Assembly (NCBI GenBank): GCA_030581615.1
Contig: JAKTTT010000016.1
Coordinates: forward strand, 1 to 64,000
Source: Alloascoidea africana
Lineage: Eukaryota > Ascomycota > Alloascoideomycetes > Alloascoideales > Alloascoideaceae
Length of the DNA: 64,000 bases
Direction: 5' to 3'
The translations under genes were made by a program, and so were the position numbers. Position 1 is the first letter of the stretch, and each line of letters begins with the position of its first letter. This document shows, piece after piece, positions 20,009 to 30,605 of the stretch. The notes beneath the pieces are model-generated. The model was not told the DNA's origin. It worked only from the letters and a program-made list of their open reading frames with translations, and made no database searches.

Positions 20009-20975
20009 ATGGTGCTTTGGTACAACAGCAGGCACGATTATGAGTATGTGATGGTGTGCTCCGGTGTTGACCTAATGAGTATGATCTGTGATCTGGTGCT
20101 GTGCTGACCATCCCCTATCTTTTTTTTTTTGCTTGCCGCTTTTGTTCAGGTTCAACTTTGCAACGGTGACTTTGGCATATTTCAATAGATATCCCAAGTA
20201 TGCATTTTTTTTTAGTTCCCTTTTCTACTTTTCCCCCCTCCAAGTAATGATGATAATGGACCCAACGAGCTAAGCTAACTGAAAAAAAAAATCTTGCGTA
20301 TGTTTGTGTGTTCAATTGACCAGCCCCTTTGCGAAACATGTAATTTCAGCAGACACAGTTGACCGCTTTGTTGATTCCAAGGGCAGACTTCACACAACAA
20401 GACTCATTTTGAAAACGGGCCGTCTCCCCAGTTGGATCAGACCCATTCTAGGTGACAAGGCTACAAATAGTTGGATCATTGAGAAGAGTATCGTGGATCA
20501 GCAATCCAGACAAATGTTCACCTATACGAGAAACCTGGATCATACCCGTGTGCTCCGGATAGAAGAGTATGCAGATTATACTTGTAACAGCAACTGTAAT
20601 GACAATGAACACCCGAGAAACAATAATAACCGGACGCTTGCTACAACCACTAGAACATGGTCTACTTTTTTCAGTGGCACTAAAAAAACAGATAAACATG
20701 CACAACAGCTAAATCTTTTGGAAGAAGGAATTTCCGATTGGCAGGACAACTCAACCGTAGCTGTCAACCACAGAGTCAAAATTAGCTCGAATTTGGGCCG
20801 TTGGGGAGGCATAAAAGATCGAGTCGAACAATGGAGTCATAAGAAATTTGGTGAAAATATTGGAAAATCGAGACAAGGAATGTTTTTTGTAATGAAAATG
20901 TTGAAAGAACAGGGCGGATATAATTGGTTAAGGGCAAGATCATGGCCTCCTACTCCTGCTTTGGACTTTAAATAA
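20009..20975 (+). CDS. UPS1: PRELI-domain lipid transfer protein Ups1 (3 exons)
   Basis: With Mdm35, Ups1 shuttles phosphatidic acid between mitochondrial membranes for cardiolipin synthesis. Exons are 20009-20043, 20150-20197 and 20324-20975 (244 residues). Introns 20044-20149 and 20198-20323 both start GTATG and end CAG; phases agree and the join restores the family sequence NRYPNPFAKHV. The PRELI core is clear: DTVDRFVDSKGRLHTTRL, then LPSWIRPIL, TWIIE-like NSWIIEKS, TYTRNLDHT and VKISSNLG. It is longer than S. cerevisiae Ups1 (about 175 residues) because of an Asn/Thr/Lys-rich insert of about 55 residues after EEYADYTCN, plus a C-terminal extension. COQ9 follows about 320 bp downstream on the same strand. 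Confidence 0.92.
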
Positions 20976-21295
20976 CATAATAGCCATAACCTTTGTAAAT
21001 ACAACCCAAAATCAATATTTATATATACTAAACAAGTAACCTTTTCATCTCTCTCTCCCTTATCCTTATTATCCACCAAAAGTTACCCGGCGTTCGGCAA
21101 CAAACAGCCCACAATTGGCAAATGCAAATCGAACAATTGGAGAGAGCTAGAGAAAAAAGCCAAAGGTTTTGGATCCGCCCGTTCCTTTTTCTTTCAAATT
21201 CCGAACCGTTACGTTTTCCACCTCTTTTTTTATTTATCTATCAGTAGTCAGATATCCCTTTCCCTCTTTGACTTTAAAGAAAGTACAACCCAGAA

Positions 21296-22063
21296 ATGTC
21301 AAATGTATCTCTCCAACGTCTCATACGGCCTTCGACTCGGCTACTACTGCAAAGTCTTCGTGGGCCTGGCTCGATATCTGGGACTAAAAAATACCATTCA
21401 TATGAACACCCAGATCTGGACCCTTACTCCAATCGTGAACACTCAATCTACAAAGCGGCATTAAAACATGTTCCAGTGGAAGGATTTAGTGACATGGCCT
21501 TGATTAAAGGTGCCAGGGACGAAGGCTACAACGATGGACTACGAGCATTGTTTGCGAATGGGGCCTCGGATCTTGTTTTCTACCATCTGATTACGCAGAG
21601 ACAAGCACTGACATCTAAAATTGACAATGTGGGAAAGACCCAGGGTTTGGAGAAAGAGGTCGACAAGACGGTTTTCTTGCTACAGGAAAGGCTCAAGGGT
21701 AACATCCCTTACATTACACAGTTGAAAGAGGCTCTTGCCCTTATGACCCAACCTTCAAACATATCCAAATCTGTTGCTGAATTACAGGAACTGAGTGACA
21801 CAGTTGCGTTTCTTGCTGGAGACAAGTCTACTGATTTCAGTTGGTACTCGAAGCGCTTCTCAATAGCAGGGACATACGCTGCAGCTGAACTATACATGAC
21901 GAACGACAATTCTTCCGATTTCAAAGATACTTGGAGCTTTGTTGAGCATAGAATTAAAGAAGCTGATTTGGTGGAGTCTGCAGTGGATAAGACCCAGGAA
22001 TGGCTTACTTTTAATACCTATGCAACTATAAATCTCATCAGATCGCAACTTGTTCGTGGATAG
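21296..22063 (+). CDS. COQ9: Ubiquinone biosynthesis protein Coq9
   Basis: Lipid-binding member of the mitochondrial coenzyme Q synthome; it presents intermediates to Coq7 and Coq6. Single exon, 255 residues, usual length. The basic, Ser/Arg-rich N-terminus fits a mitochondrial presequence. Family stretches seen: YKAALKHVPVEGFSDMAL, FYHLITQRQAL, ALMTQPSNISKSVAELQELS, and the highly typical AGDKSTDFSWYSKR. A CT-rich promoter separates it from UPS1. It converges on the prefoldin 6 gene, with about 180 bp between stops. Confidence 0.95.
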   Translation: MSNVSLQRLIRPSTRLLLQSLRGPGSISGTKKYHSYEHPDLDPYSNREHSIYKAALKHVPVEGFSDMALIKGARDEGYNDGLRALFANGASDLVFYHLITQRQALTSKIDNVGKTQGLEKEVDKTVFLLQERLKGNIPYITQLKEALALMTQPSNISKSVAELQELSDTVAFLAGDKSTDFSWYSKRFSIAGTYAAAELYMTNDNSSDFKDTWSFVEHRIKEADLVESAVDKTQEWLTFNTYATINLIRSQLVRG

Positions 22064-22242
22064 CTTTGTTTAGTTTAGTATTGTTATGATTGACTGATTG
22101 ATTGATTAAATTCGTATTTTTTTTTTTCCTTATTGAGCTTTGATTGCGCCTTTCTGTACTAATTCCGTTCTCAATGCAACAATCTTTTATCGGTGTTAGA
22201 ATTTCAAAACTGTGTTGTTCTCAAAGCATGTTATGATCATCA

Positions 22243-22726
22243 TCATACCTTATCCCGCTGTTTATCCATATTCTTTTGAACTTGCTCAATCTTATCCTCA
22301 ACCCGTTTTCTAATCAGTTGCAAATTAACCACTGTACACAGTATTCCAAAGAAAGGAAAAAAAAATGATTAACCATTACTTATACTCACATTTCACTTTG
22401 AATAAATTCAATTCGCTTCTCGACATTAGAATCAGCCTCGACTTTATCCTGAGGCACCAAAGCCGGCCCAATAAGCTTGTATATTTTGGCACTGTCATCT
22501 AGTGTATCGAATTCCTCTTTCACAATCTTATTCTCTTGGAATTGTGTCTCTAGCTTCTGTCGAGCTTGAATCAACTCAGAAAGTTCTGTCCCAGTATTGT
22601 TAGTACAAACCAATATATATACACAGAGAGGAGGTGGGGGTTCAACCAGAAAAAAATATCACACATACCATTCTGTAATTTAGAATGTTCATCAGCTGCC
22701 TGTTCAAGTTCCTTTGGTGAACTCAT
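22243..22726 (-). CDS. YKE2: Prefoldin subunit 6 (3 exons)
   Basis: Beta-type subunit of the hexameric prefoldin chaperone that hands actin and tubulin to CCT. Exons on the minus strand are 22726-22669, 22585-22390 and 22309-22243, giving 106 residues, as expected for this small coiled-coil protein. Introns open GTATGT and GTGAGT. The first has a TACTAAC branch site; the second ends at GATTAG, chosen because it restores SEIKRVEDKIEQVQKNM, while a nearer CAG gives a stop. The family core KIYKLIGPALVPQD and EKRIEFIQSE is clear. It is divergent from PBA1. An upstream in-frame ATG-less extension to 22765 is possible but unlikely. Confidence 0.9.
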
Positions 22727-23253
22727 CGTAATGGATACAAAATCAGTGTATGGGACAAATTGCATCTTTTGACCAAGTCTTCAGTTACCCGGTTTTGTCG
22801 ATTGAAAAGTTGGGGATTTTGCGAATCAATGTATTCAATTCTTATTCATTATCTTATTATTATTAGAGAAATAACTACTTTGTAATTATACCGTAAGAGT
22901 CTGAAGGAACTTGAGAGTATTTTGATTCACACACATAATAGCTGCTGATCTAACTGCTTATATAGTCATAGACTGAGCTTACCTGGCGTAGATATCACCC
23001 GAGTCATTAACACACGATATGATGAGACAACTCTAGGAAGCTTGGTAACCAGAAACAAACAGTTTTAACTATATTAGAAATAGCGAACTAATCTTTTCAT
23101 ATACTTAAGAGAATCGCCAATATTGTTTGTCTGGTGTGTAAATATAAGAACAGTGTAATATTCAAAACATCGAGACAAGAGCTCTTCTATCATGAACCCC
23201 CCATCACTAGGTTTTTCAGATCCACTGTCCCATAAACAAGTGAAAATACAACA
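22727..23253. promoter_or_regulatory. Divergent YKE2 / PBA1 promoter region
   Basis: AT-rich 527-bp shared upstream region. No recognised factor site beyond general TATA-like stretches. Confidence 0.4.
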
Positions 23254-24411
23254 ATGCTGGTAGGTTTTCTTTTTTTTTTGATTCTGATCTATTCATTCAA
23301 TTGTCCTTTAATTGATTTGGTATTTACCTCTGTTTTGGTCCTTACTGACATCTCCCCGCATTGCCGTATAGTTCAAACCATGGACAGATCAGCAGCTTCC
23401 CCATCATCTATTGGGGAACCAAGATGAAGAAGAGAACGGTCTCAACAGTCGAGTATACTACCAGGATCCAACGTTAACATTCAAACCCCACAGCCGTTTA
23501 TCAGTGCCTGGAACAACCTCAACAGCGCCAGACCTGCGTTCCAAAGTGCTTCTCGTTTTGCCACATTGCGTTCATATAGTCGCGGACTACTTTCCTGAAA
23601 ACTCGTGGCTGACTGTAGGCGAATTTGAAATCAATGTTTTGAAAAGTGTATCTATGGGGAGAGATCTGACGTTTAGTTGGTTGAAAGATGGTGATGGCGA
23701 CTCGGCAGCAGCGGAAGCAGCCGTGGGGATAACAGAATCAGGAGAGCCCAGCAGAAGCGCGTATAATGAACAGGAAGGACTGTATGATGGTCGAGAGACG
23801 ACTGGGATATCCACAGCTTTGGCCCCGGGGGCCATTTCTCTTTTCCAGAATGTTCAGAAGCCAGAACTGTTGATGCTGAAGCTTCCCGTGGTGCCCGATG
23901 AGCTCAGCCATCCAATTGCAAAGCAAGTTCTGACGCAATTGTCGCCTTCTCGTGTGGTTGTGCTTGCTCCAAGTTCAGTGACTACAATATCGGGAGCAAC
24001 ACCCTTGGGATCGCTATTTACTAGTGTTTGGGATAGCAACTCTGATACAGAGACAGCATTGGTAGAACTGGGAGTTTCAAGACTGATCCCACCTAGCTAC
24101 GTCGCAGGAGGAGCAGCATCTTTCCTATCTATTGTGAGTACCTCCTGATCTATTTGTTTAATGTTTTTGGGACTTTATGACTCACATTGAGTGACTTTTA
24201 GTCGGAAGTGAATCATTTACACGCAGTGGCACTCACCTATAATGCGGAGGGACCCACAAATTACGAACGGATCAGTCCATCAACGATAGTAGCATCGATG
24301 CCCGTGTTGAACAGTCTGCTGGAACTTGCACCGAATACGTTGACGGATGAGAAACGGATGAGACAGGCTCGGATGAAAAGTGTAGCGACTGCCGCCGGTA
24401 TGTACATTTAG
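23254..24411 (+). CDS. PBA1: Proteasome assembly chaperone 1 (3 exons)
   Basis: Pba1 (Poc1), with Pba2, guides alpha-ring assembly of the 20S proteasome. Exon 1 is only two codons (23254-23259, Met-Leu). Exon 2 is 23372-24133 and exon 3 is 24202-24411, giving 325 residues. Introns start GTAGGT and GTGAGT and end TAG. The joined start MLFKPWTDQQLPHHLL matches the S. cerevisiae Pba1 start MLFKQWNDLPEPKHLL, and the end GMYI matches its C-terminal HbYX-like LYI. The middle of the protein is Ser/Ala-rich and variable. The two-codon first exon means gene finders may miss the true start. Confidence 0.9.
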
Positions 24412-24614
24412 GAGTCATACAATAATGAAATCAAGGGAAAGGGCGTCATATCATGAAATAAAAGTAATAATAAAAGTAAAAGTAAATCAACAAGCTATAT
24501 ACCAATTGGGAATGACAGGACGCTCTTGAAGATTAGACAAAATTTGGAAAACCAGATGCAAAGCGATCAAACATAATGATCCATTCTCCTGTTTTGTATT
24601 ATCCAGATGAGATG

Positions 24615-24645
24615 CAGTTCAGTTCAGTTCAGTTCAGTTCAGTTC
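24615..24645. repeat. CAGTT pentanucleotide repeat
   Basis: About six tandem CAGTT units in the 3'-3' space between PBA1 and the Ser-rich gene. A second short repeat (CTCCAG hexamers) lies at about 24719-24745. Confidence 0.85.
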
Positions 24646-24881
24646 TAGGAAAATCCAGTAAAAAATATCACCAATAAAAGATAAAATAAAAAATAACCGT
24701 AAACAAATCAGCCTGCAAAGCTCCAGCTCCAGCTCCAGCTCCATCTCGTTTTCCGCCGTGTACACCAAAAAACACCAAAGTAATAACGACCGATAATAAT
24801 AAATAAATAAAAAAAGACACAAATTAAAGGGAAAGAGATACAAAAATAGCACGGAGAGGAGTGTTTCAATGCAAACCCAGT

Positions 24882-25760
24882 TCAGTCATCAGAGGCAAAG
24901 ATGTTCATGTCTTCGTCATCCAGCACAATGTCGTGGATTTCGGGGGTCAGGTTTTCCTCGTTTTCGACTCCCGAGATGCTCTGCTGGTATCGTGAGACAA
25001 ACAGGTCCTGGTTCCACATAAAGCCCTCGGACTCCTTTAAACTCATTGTGAAGCTGGGCACCCCCGGCTCGTAGGAATACGTCTCGTAGACACTGTGGTG
25101 CTCGTGCGACATCATGGACTCGGACACCAGCGATCTCTTGCGGGCCCAGGGCGAGTAGGGCGACGCGAACGAGGACAGCCGCCTTCGCGAGGTGGTGGCC
25201 GAGCCAGAGCCAGAGCCAACGGTGGCAGTCGAGCGTCTTGTCGGGGTCGTCGCCAGGCTTGCGGTTAAACTTTCCCGTCGCAGGGAGCTGGAATGGGCCC
25301 CCGTGGTCGTGCCTGATCGGCCCATGTCCTCATCGTCATCTTCCAGGATCGCGCTGCTGGAGCACACATCCTGGAGATGGCTGAAGCCGCAGCCATCGGG
25401 TCTGTCCAGGCAGTGGCTCCCGCTGCCAGACAAGTCTCTGTGGTTCGGGAGAGATGCCGTGCGGTTGTGGTGGAAGGGGAGGATGCGGTATGGTGGAGTG
25501 ACAGGCCTGGCCGCACTTGCAGTTATGGGAATAGCACCCGGGCCACCCTGCGATGAGGAGGATGCTGAAGGAGACGATAAGGATGCCAGGATGGTCTTCC
25601 TGGCCGGCTTGCTGGAGTCGTGGGTATGGGGCAGCAATGGGGCTGTGGCTGTGGATGTGGATGTGGACGTGGACGGCGACGGCGATGGCGACGCAGAGGA
25701 CGAGGACGAGGACAAGGACGAAGACACGGCCATTTCTCTCGGGCTGGCTTTCGAAAACAT
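24882..25760 (-). CDS. Unrecognised Ser-rich protein with acidic C-terminus
   Basis: Not assigned to a family. It has 292 residues, starting with a Ser/Pro/Thr low-complexity region, then a disordered middle with several basophilic-kinase-like sites (RRES, TRRST, RRRLSS, RKRSL). The more ordered-looking end includes KESEGFMWNQDLFVSRYQQ and closes with Asp/Glu-rich stretches. Aromatic and charged residues cluster in this last 70-residue part, so I expect it to be the conserved portion. Starts at 25760 (MFSKASP) or the Met nine codons later are both possible. It is divergent from the Zn2Cys6 regulator gene across 436 bp. Nuclear or signalling-regulated roles are guesses only. Confidence 0.7.
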   Translation of the reverse strand: MFSKASPREMAVSSSLSSSSSSASPSPSPSTSTSTSTATAPLLPHTHDSSKPARKTILASLSSPSASSSSQGGPGAIPITASAARPVTPPYRILPFHHNRTASLPNHRDLSGSGSHCLDRPDGCGFSHLQDVCSSSAILEDDDEDMGRSGTTTGAHSSSLRRESLTASLATTPTRRSTATVGSGSGSATTSRRRLSSFASPYSPWARKRSLVSESMMSHEHHSVYETYSYEPGVPSFTMSLKESEGFMWNQDLFVSRYQQSISGVENEENLTPEIHDIVLDDEDMNIFASDD

Positions 25761-26196
25761 GGCAGGGCGTGGGCGGTTCGTGCTGTCTGGGGAAGCTGGG
25801 AGAGCAGCAATGGAGATGGAGAAGGTGACTGGGCTGGAGGGAGGGAGCCAGAAACGTCACGTGGCAGAGACAAGACCGGGGCTCATGACCTGTGGGCCGT
25901 ATTCACCATTTCGGGAGGGCCCTAGCTGGGGTTTCGTACCGGGACTATTTCGCCAGTTTGCCCAGCTCGCCCTTTCGATTCTCTGTTTCTCTTCTTCTCT
26001 CGTGTCGACCAGATTCTCCTCGTTGTAGTCTCGCAGCGTCCTCTCGCCCGCTCCCTCTCTTTCTCCAAGACGACAAGACTTGCAGATCCGGTCCATCTAC
26101 TCTCAAATCTACCCTGACATTGCCGGCACTGGGCAAAAAGAATAAGGTCCAGGGAACAAGAAACTCGACTTTAGGAATAGGTAAAAAGGCTTCCGC
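25761..26196. promoter_or_regulatory. Divergent promoter of the Ser-rich and Zn2Cys6 genes
   Basis: Mixed-composition upstream region of 436 bp. A CACGTG-type element (GTCACGTGGC) lies near 25857-25864. No other site is assignable. Confidence 0.4.
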
Positions 26197-28939
26197 ATGC
26201 TATCCCTGCTCGACTTTTCCCACTCTGGCACCGGGCATGCCTCCCGAAATACCACGGTCCCAAACAGCTCCAGCTCCAGCTCCAGCCCGAGCCCTGCGAA
26301 TCCCCCGGCCAAGGACGCCTACCCTGGGAATGCTGCAAGCAAATCCAGTGCTAATGTTCACCGGAACGCCCAGGTCCATCCATCGCAGCCGCTGGTGATA
26401 GTGCGACAATCCGAGCTCAACTCGTCTGACCCTGCCTCTGTCTTCTCCATCCTTCAAGAGCCTTCCAAGCGGTCACGGTACGGATGCCTGACCTGCAAAA
26501 GCAGAAAGTAAGTACTTTCTCCAACTTGTTTTTGTCTGGCAGAAATGCTGATCATGTCTTTGCGTTAGAAAGAGATGCAACGAGGTTCATCCCGTCTGCG
26601 GTGACTGTAAACGACTCGGCAAGACTTGTGTCTGGCCTGTTCCAGGAACAGAGCGAAAGAACAAAAAGCGAACTCCATTACGGCACGAACGAGACAAGGA
26701 CAAGGACAAGGGTACCGCGAGAGTTAAAGCCGTGAAAGGCTCCGACCGTGGGACTACCACTACTCCATCCACAGCCACGACCAAGGTAAATTCAAGCGCA
26801 AATCCCAGATCGATGGATTCGGCGGTTTCGCCCAGATCGGCGTGCTCGAGCCCCTTGATAAGCGTAAGCTCCAGCTCTCCTTCCTCTTCAACGTCGCCTG
26901 AAGAGTCCAGTCGGCCATCGAACGCCAAGATAGTGTCCGGTGTGTGCCCGAGCTCAGCTGCGGATGCTCCCCGTAAGCGCCCGCGCCCAGCAGAGCCAAG
27001 TTCCCTCGACAATGGGCTCTTGGAGAAGCAGTTCAAATACTCCCAGAGTGTGGATTATCCACCGCTGGACGATGAAAGCATCCCGAAACCTCGTCAGATC
27101 CGACCCGAGCCCCAAACATGTAATCAACTGGACGATGAGCCGGCTACTGTCCCGAATCCAAGCCCAAATCTACACGCTTCCTCGTTATCGCCTTCATCCA
27201 ATTCACCTCTGCTCCATTTGTCTCCTGGTACTCTGGACGAACTGTCCAAGATGTTTGATGACGACCATCTGGACTACCGGACGTTACCAGATGTGCTGCT
27301 TCCAAACGCTACTGATCACTTGGCACCACCAACCAAAGAACCCAAGTTGTATGAAATTGACGATGATGATGATACCCCCAAGAGCATGGACGTGGACTGG
27401 GGCGGGAAGAGCAGCAAAGCAGGACGAGCCCAACAACGGGCTGCTCCAGGCTCTCTGGACTATTCTCTTCATCAAACCCTGGAGGATCTGACACGGCAGT
27501 TTGAGTTTGACTACTATCCTTCAACTCTAATTCCACAGCAACAACAACATCCTCGTCAAGGTCAGCAGCAGCAGCAGCAGCAGCAGGTGGTGGTGGACGA
27601 GGAAGGTTGTTCGACTGTCAATACTACATTGATCTCAACTGATTCTCGCCCAACCCAAGGACCGATGAACTTGATGAACGACGTAACCATTTCACGACAA
27701 CTCACTTCACCGACAGTGAGTCAACTTCACCTGGGTGAAAAAGACTTTCGACTCCTCGAGTATTTCAAAAATGTGGTTGCAAAGGAGATTTGCATCGCAC
27801 CCGAAAACTCAAACTACTATCTCAAAATATTCATCCCAATGGCAACCACAAACCCAGCAGTCATATACAGTCTCTTGGCATGGGCGGCTTACCATGCGAG
27901 CCACGCACACCGGGAGTTGGAAGAGACAGGCGTGGCGTATGCCTCTAACGCTCTGGCGCTTTTGAACTACAATCGTGGTTCAAAACGAGACAGTACTAAC
28001 AAATCCGAAAATGAGCATGTGTATTCTTATGAAGGTGAAGGCGCAAACGTGAACGTGAACGAAGCATCAGTAAGACTTGCCTGTTATCTCATTCTTATCG
28101 GCGCAGAGCTCAGTAGAGGCGATGTTCAACATTGGGGAGGTTATTTGAAACGCGCGGCTGAGATCATCGTTTCAAAAGGGGGTATGAAGACTTTCTTACG
28201 AACGAAAGAGCTTCGATGGCTCGTTGCGAATTTCACATATCATGACATTTTATCCACGGGTATGAACAAAAGAGGCACCTATTTCAGCAGTCAGAGTTAC
28301 GACGAGGTGTTGGGGAACGAAGGGTACGGATTGGATCCATTGCATGGCTGCTCAAAAGAGATTTATCAGTACTTTGCTGAAATTACGCATCTGGCGGCGG
28401 AAACGCGGAAAATTGACAATTTTGGAGAAGATCATGCCCGTAAAAATATCCAGATTCAACGGATAATACGGGAGGCATCGAGACTCGAAGCCAAGATTGA
28501 TTGTGCGAGACCAAATCCCATAGAAATGATTTCGCTGTCTCAGCAAGAGGTGAAATGGCAGCTTTCTCTTTTCGAACTGCTACAACTCGCTGCAAAGATC
28601 CATCTGCGACAGTCTGTTTTGAGATTGTGTCCTGCATCTCTGGAAATCCAATGCTTGGTGTACGATCTCATTAGCCTTGTTGATACAGTATTGGGCACAC
28701 CTGTAGAAGGAGGACTCTGCTTCTCACTATTTATAGCCGGTGTCAATGCCACTGGGAAAGAACAACGTGAGGGCATCCGAAGACGATTTTTGCAATTGGG
28801 TAGCCGGTACAAAATGCGAAACGTGGAAAAGGCAAGAGCCATCGTGGAAGAAGTTTGGAGAATCGATTCCACTGGGACAACATGGGTGGACTACCCTCAA
28901 ATCATCAAGGACTTTGGATGGGACCTCTGCTTTGCCTAA
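26197..28939 (+). CDS. Zn2Cys6 transcription factor, Uga3/ARCA-like (2 exons)
   Basis: Fungal binuclear-zinc-cluster regulator of 893 residues. Exons 26197-26507 and 26569-28939 flank a 61-bp intron that opens GTAAGT and cuts the zinc cluster itself. Splicing yields the exact CX2CX6CX6CX2CX6C spacing (GCLTCKSRK, then KRCNEVHPVCGDCKRLGKTC, residues 97-124). A Ser/Thr- and acid-rich middle contains eight consecutive Gln. From about residue 540 the sequence resembles the Fungal_trans_2 domain: NYYLKIFIPMATTNPAVIYS, then AAYHASHAH and HWGGYLKRAAEIIVSKGG. That domain type is found in Uga3 and Lys14-like factors. Target genes cannot be told; the neighbours suggest no pathway. Confidence 0.9.
27563..27586 (+). 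repeat. (CAG)8 coding a Gln run
   Basis: Eight uninterrupted CAG codons inside the Zn2Cys6 regulator, just after an imperfect CAA/CAG Gln run. Confidence 0.95.
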
Positions 28940-29642
28940 CTGAAGCACATGATGAACCTATAAATTTTTTTTTCTTACTTACTTACTGTTAACTTATATG
29001 GTGGATGATGACTTTTTTTACCCTTTTTATTGTCTTGTTGCATTTTTCTTTTCGTTTATTATGGTTTTCTTCAAAAATGGCTAATGCCTCCAGCATTGTG
29101 TAGCATAATATATACATGACATAATTACCAATCATTAGAAACTATAGAGAGGGTGGCATCTCATTAATGTTCCAATTTCTTTGTGTAAAATGTATCAAAG
29201 AGCAAATGAAGCACCAGACCGTCACGGGTCATCGCTGATTACAAGGAAGTAAGAAGGACACGACCAAAAAAAATCTCTTATCAACAACTATCATCATCCC
29301 ACACGTGGGTGGGTGGGTCAGAAGGTGTTTCGCCAGACCTCGTGGATCAAACTGAGATCAAGTACAGCCTGAGTCACTAGGTTTGGCGGTGACGCTTCTT
29401 CTTTGGTTCCTTCAACAGGTGTTATTGACCAGAAGAGAGAGAGAGGGAATTGGTTTTGTTTTACCGGAGTGCAACCTTCGTTTCGCTTATCTGCTCAAGT
29501 GATCGTTTGTTCAGGCACAAAGGATCTAGAAGCACGTCTCTGTAGATGGAGTTACAGACATATAAATAACAAGACAATTCTTTTTCCCTCCTTCAATTTT
29601 CTCTAGACAAGAATTTTTTGCACTTGTATAAATAATTTCCAA
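28940..29642. promoter_or_regulatory. Intergenic region upstream of glycerol-3-phosphatase
   Basis: No gene seen. It contains CACACGTGGGTGGGTGGG at about 29300 and a TATAAATA box at about 29627, close to the GPP start. I see no clear stress-response element. Confidence 0.4.
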
Positions 29643-30407
29643 ATGACAAAACAGACGAATCCAGCCGTTTTCTACGTAAATTGCGGTCTGTTCGATGTGG
29701 ACGGAACCATAATCAATTCAACCGGTGCAATTTCCGACTTTTGGCGGTGGTTTGCTAAAGATAAGCCTCACGTTGATCCCGAATTCATCATCAAGACAAG
29801 TCATGGATGCCGGACCTACGATGTTATTGCAAAGTTTGCCCCCGAGTGCGCAGACGTGGAGTACGTTACAGGTCTGGAAGCCGCCATCCCAGATCAGTTT
29901 GGATCAAAGGCAAAGCCAGTTCCCGGAACAGTTGAGGTGATCCGCCGGTTCGAGCAATTGTCCCGTTCGGAAACAGAGGATGGAAAGCAGAGATGGGCAA
30001 TTGTCACAAGTGGAACGAGGCCACTTGCGACGAAATGGCTCAAGCTGTTACAAATCACTCCCCCCGATGCCTTCATAACCGCTGAGCTTGTAACTGAGGG
30101 CAAGCCCCATCCCATGGGCTATCTCCTTGCGAGAAAAAAATTGGGATTCGGCGACAAAGCTCGCAAAGTCGTTGTTTTCGAAGACGCACCCGCGGGAATT
30201 CAGGCAGGCAAGGGCGCTGGCGCTCTTGTCGTTGGCGTCTCGACCACTTACGATCCGGAAAAAGTCGAGCGGGCAGGAGCAGACATTGTTGTTCCTGATC
30301 TGTCCTCGTTGGACATCGAAGCATACGATCCAGAAACAGACCTTTTCAAAATCGTCGTTAAGGACTATCAGTACGCTGCTCCCGAATTGATCCAGACTAC
30401 TAATTAA
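29643..30407 (+). CDS. GPP1: Glycerol-3-phosphate phosphatase (HAD family)
   Basis: Dephosphorylates glycerol-3-phosphate to glycerol, the last step of osmolyte synthesis and redox balancing. The 254 residues show all HAD motifs: FDVDGT with the nucleophile Asp, VTSGTR (motif II), GKPHP supplying the Lys (motif III), and VFEDAPAGIQAGK (motif IV). The cap region SHGCRTYDVIAKFAPE closely matches S. cerevisiae Gpp1/Gpp2 (SHGWRTYDAIAKFAP). Dog1/Dog2 2-deoxyglucose phosphatases are close relatives, so that activity cannot be excluded. The stop lies 200 bp from the ERV46 stop, and the two genes converge. Confidence 0.9.
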   Translation: MTKQTNPAVFYVNCGLFDVDGTIINSTGAISDFWRWFAKDKPHVDPEFIIKTSHGCRTYDVIAKFAPECADVEYVTGLEAAIPDQFGSKAKPVPGTVEVIRRFEQLSRSETEDGKQRWAIVTSGTRPLATKWLKLLQITPPDAFITAELVTEGKPHPMGYLLARKKLGFGDKARKVVVFEDAPAGIQAGKGAGALVVGVSTTYDPEKVERAGADIVVPDLSSLDIEAYDPETDLFKIVVKDYQYAAPELIQTTN

Positions 30408-30605
30408 ATCTAATTCTAATAAGTGGTTAAATGTAAAACTGAAAAAAGAGTTTTTGCAAATACATTAATTCGATTCAATTCAATGCATTGGTGATTGTAC
30501 TTGTAGTACACTTGCAGACTTGCGAGATACGAAAACTATTCTTTGGTTTCTTCTCGATAGGCCTGTTTTCCATATGGGGCTTTTTTCTTTTTGGTTGTCC
30601 ACTCT

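Noticed and set aside
25192-26028. 278-codon plus-strand frame over the Ser-rich gene
   Set aside because: Mirror of a repetitive GC-rich gene; no motif, and it overlaps the promoter of the neighbour.
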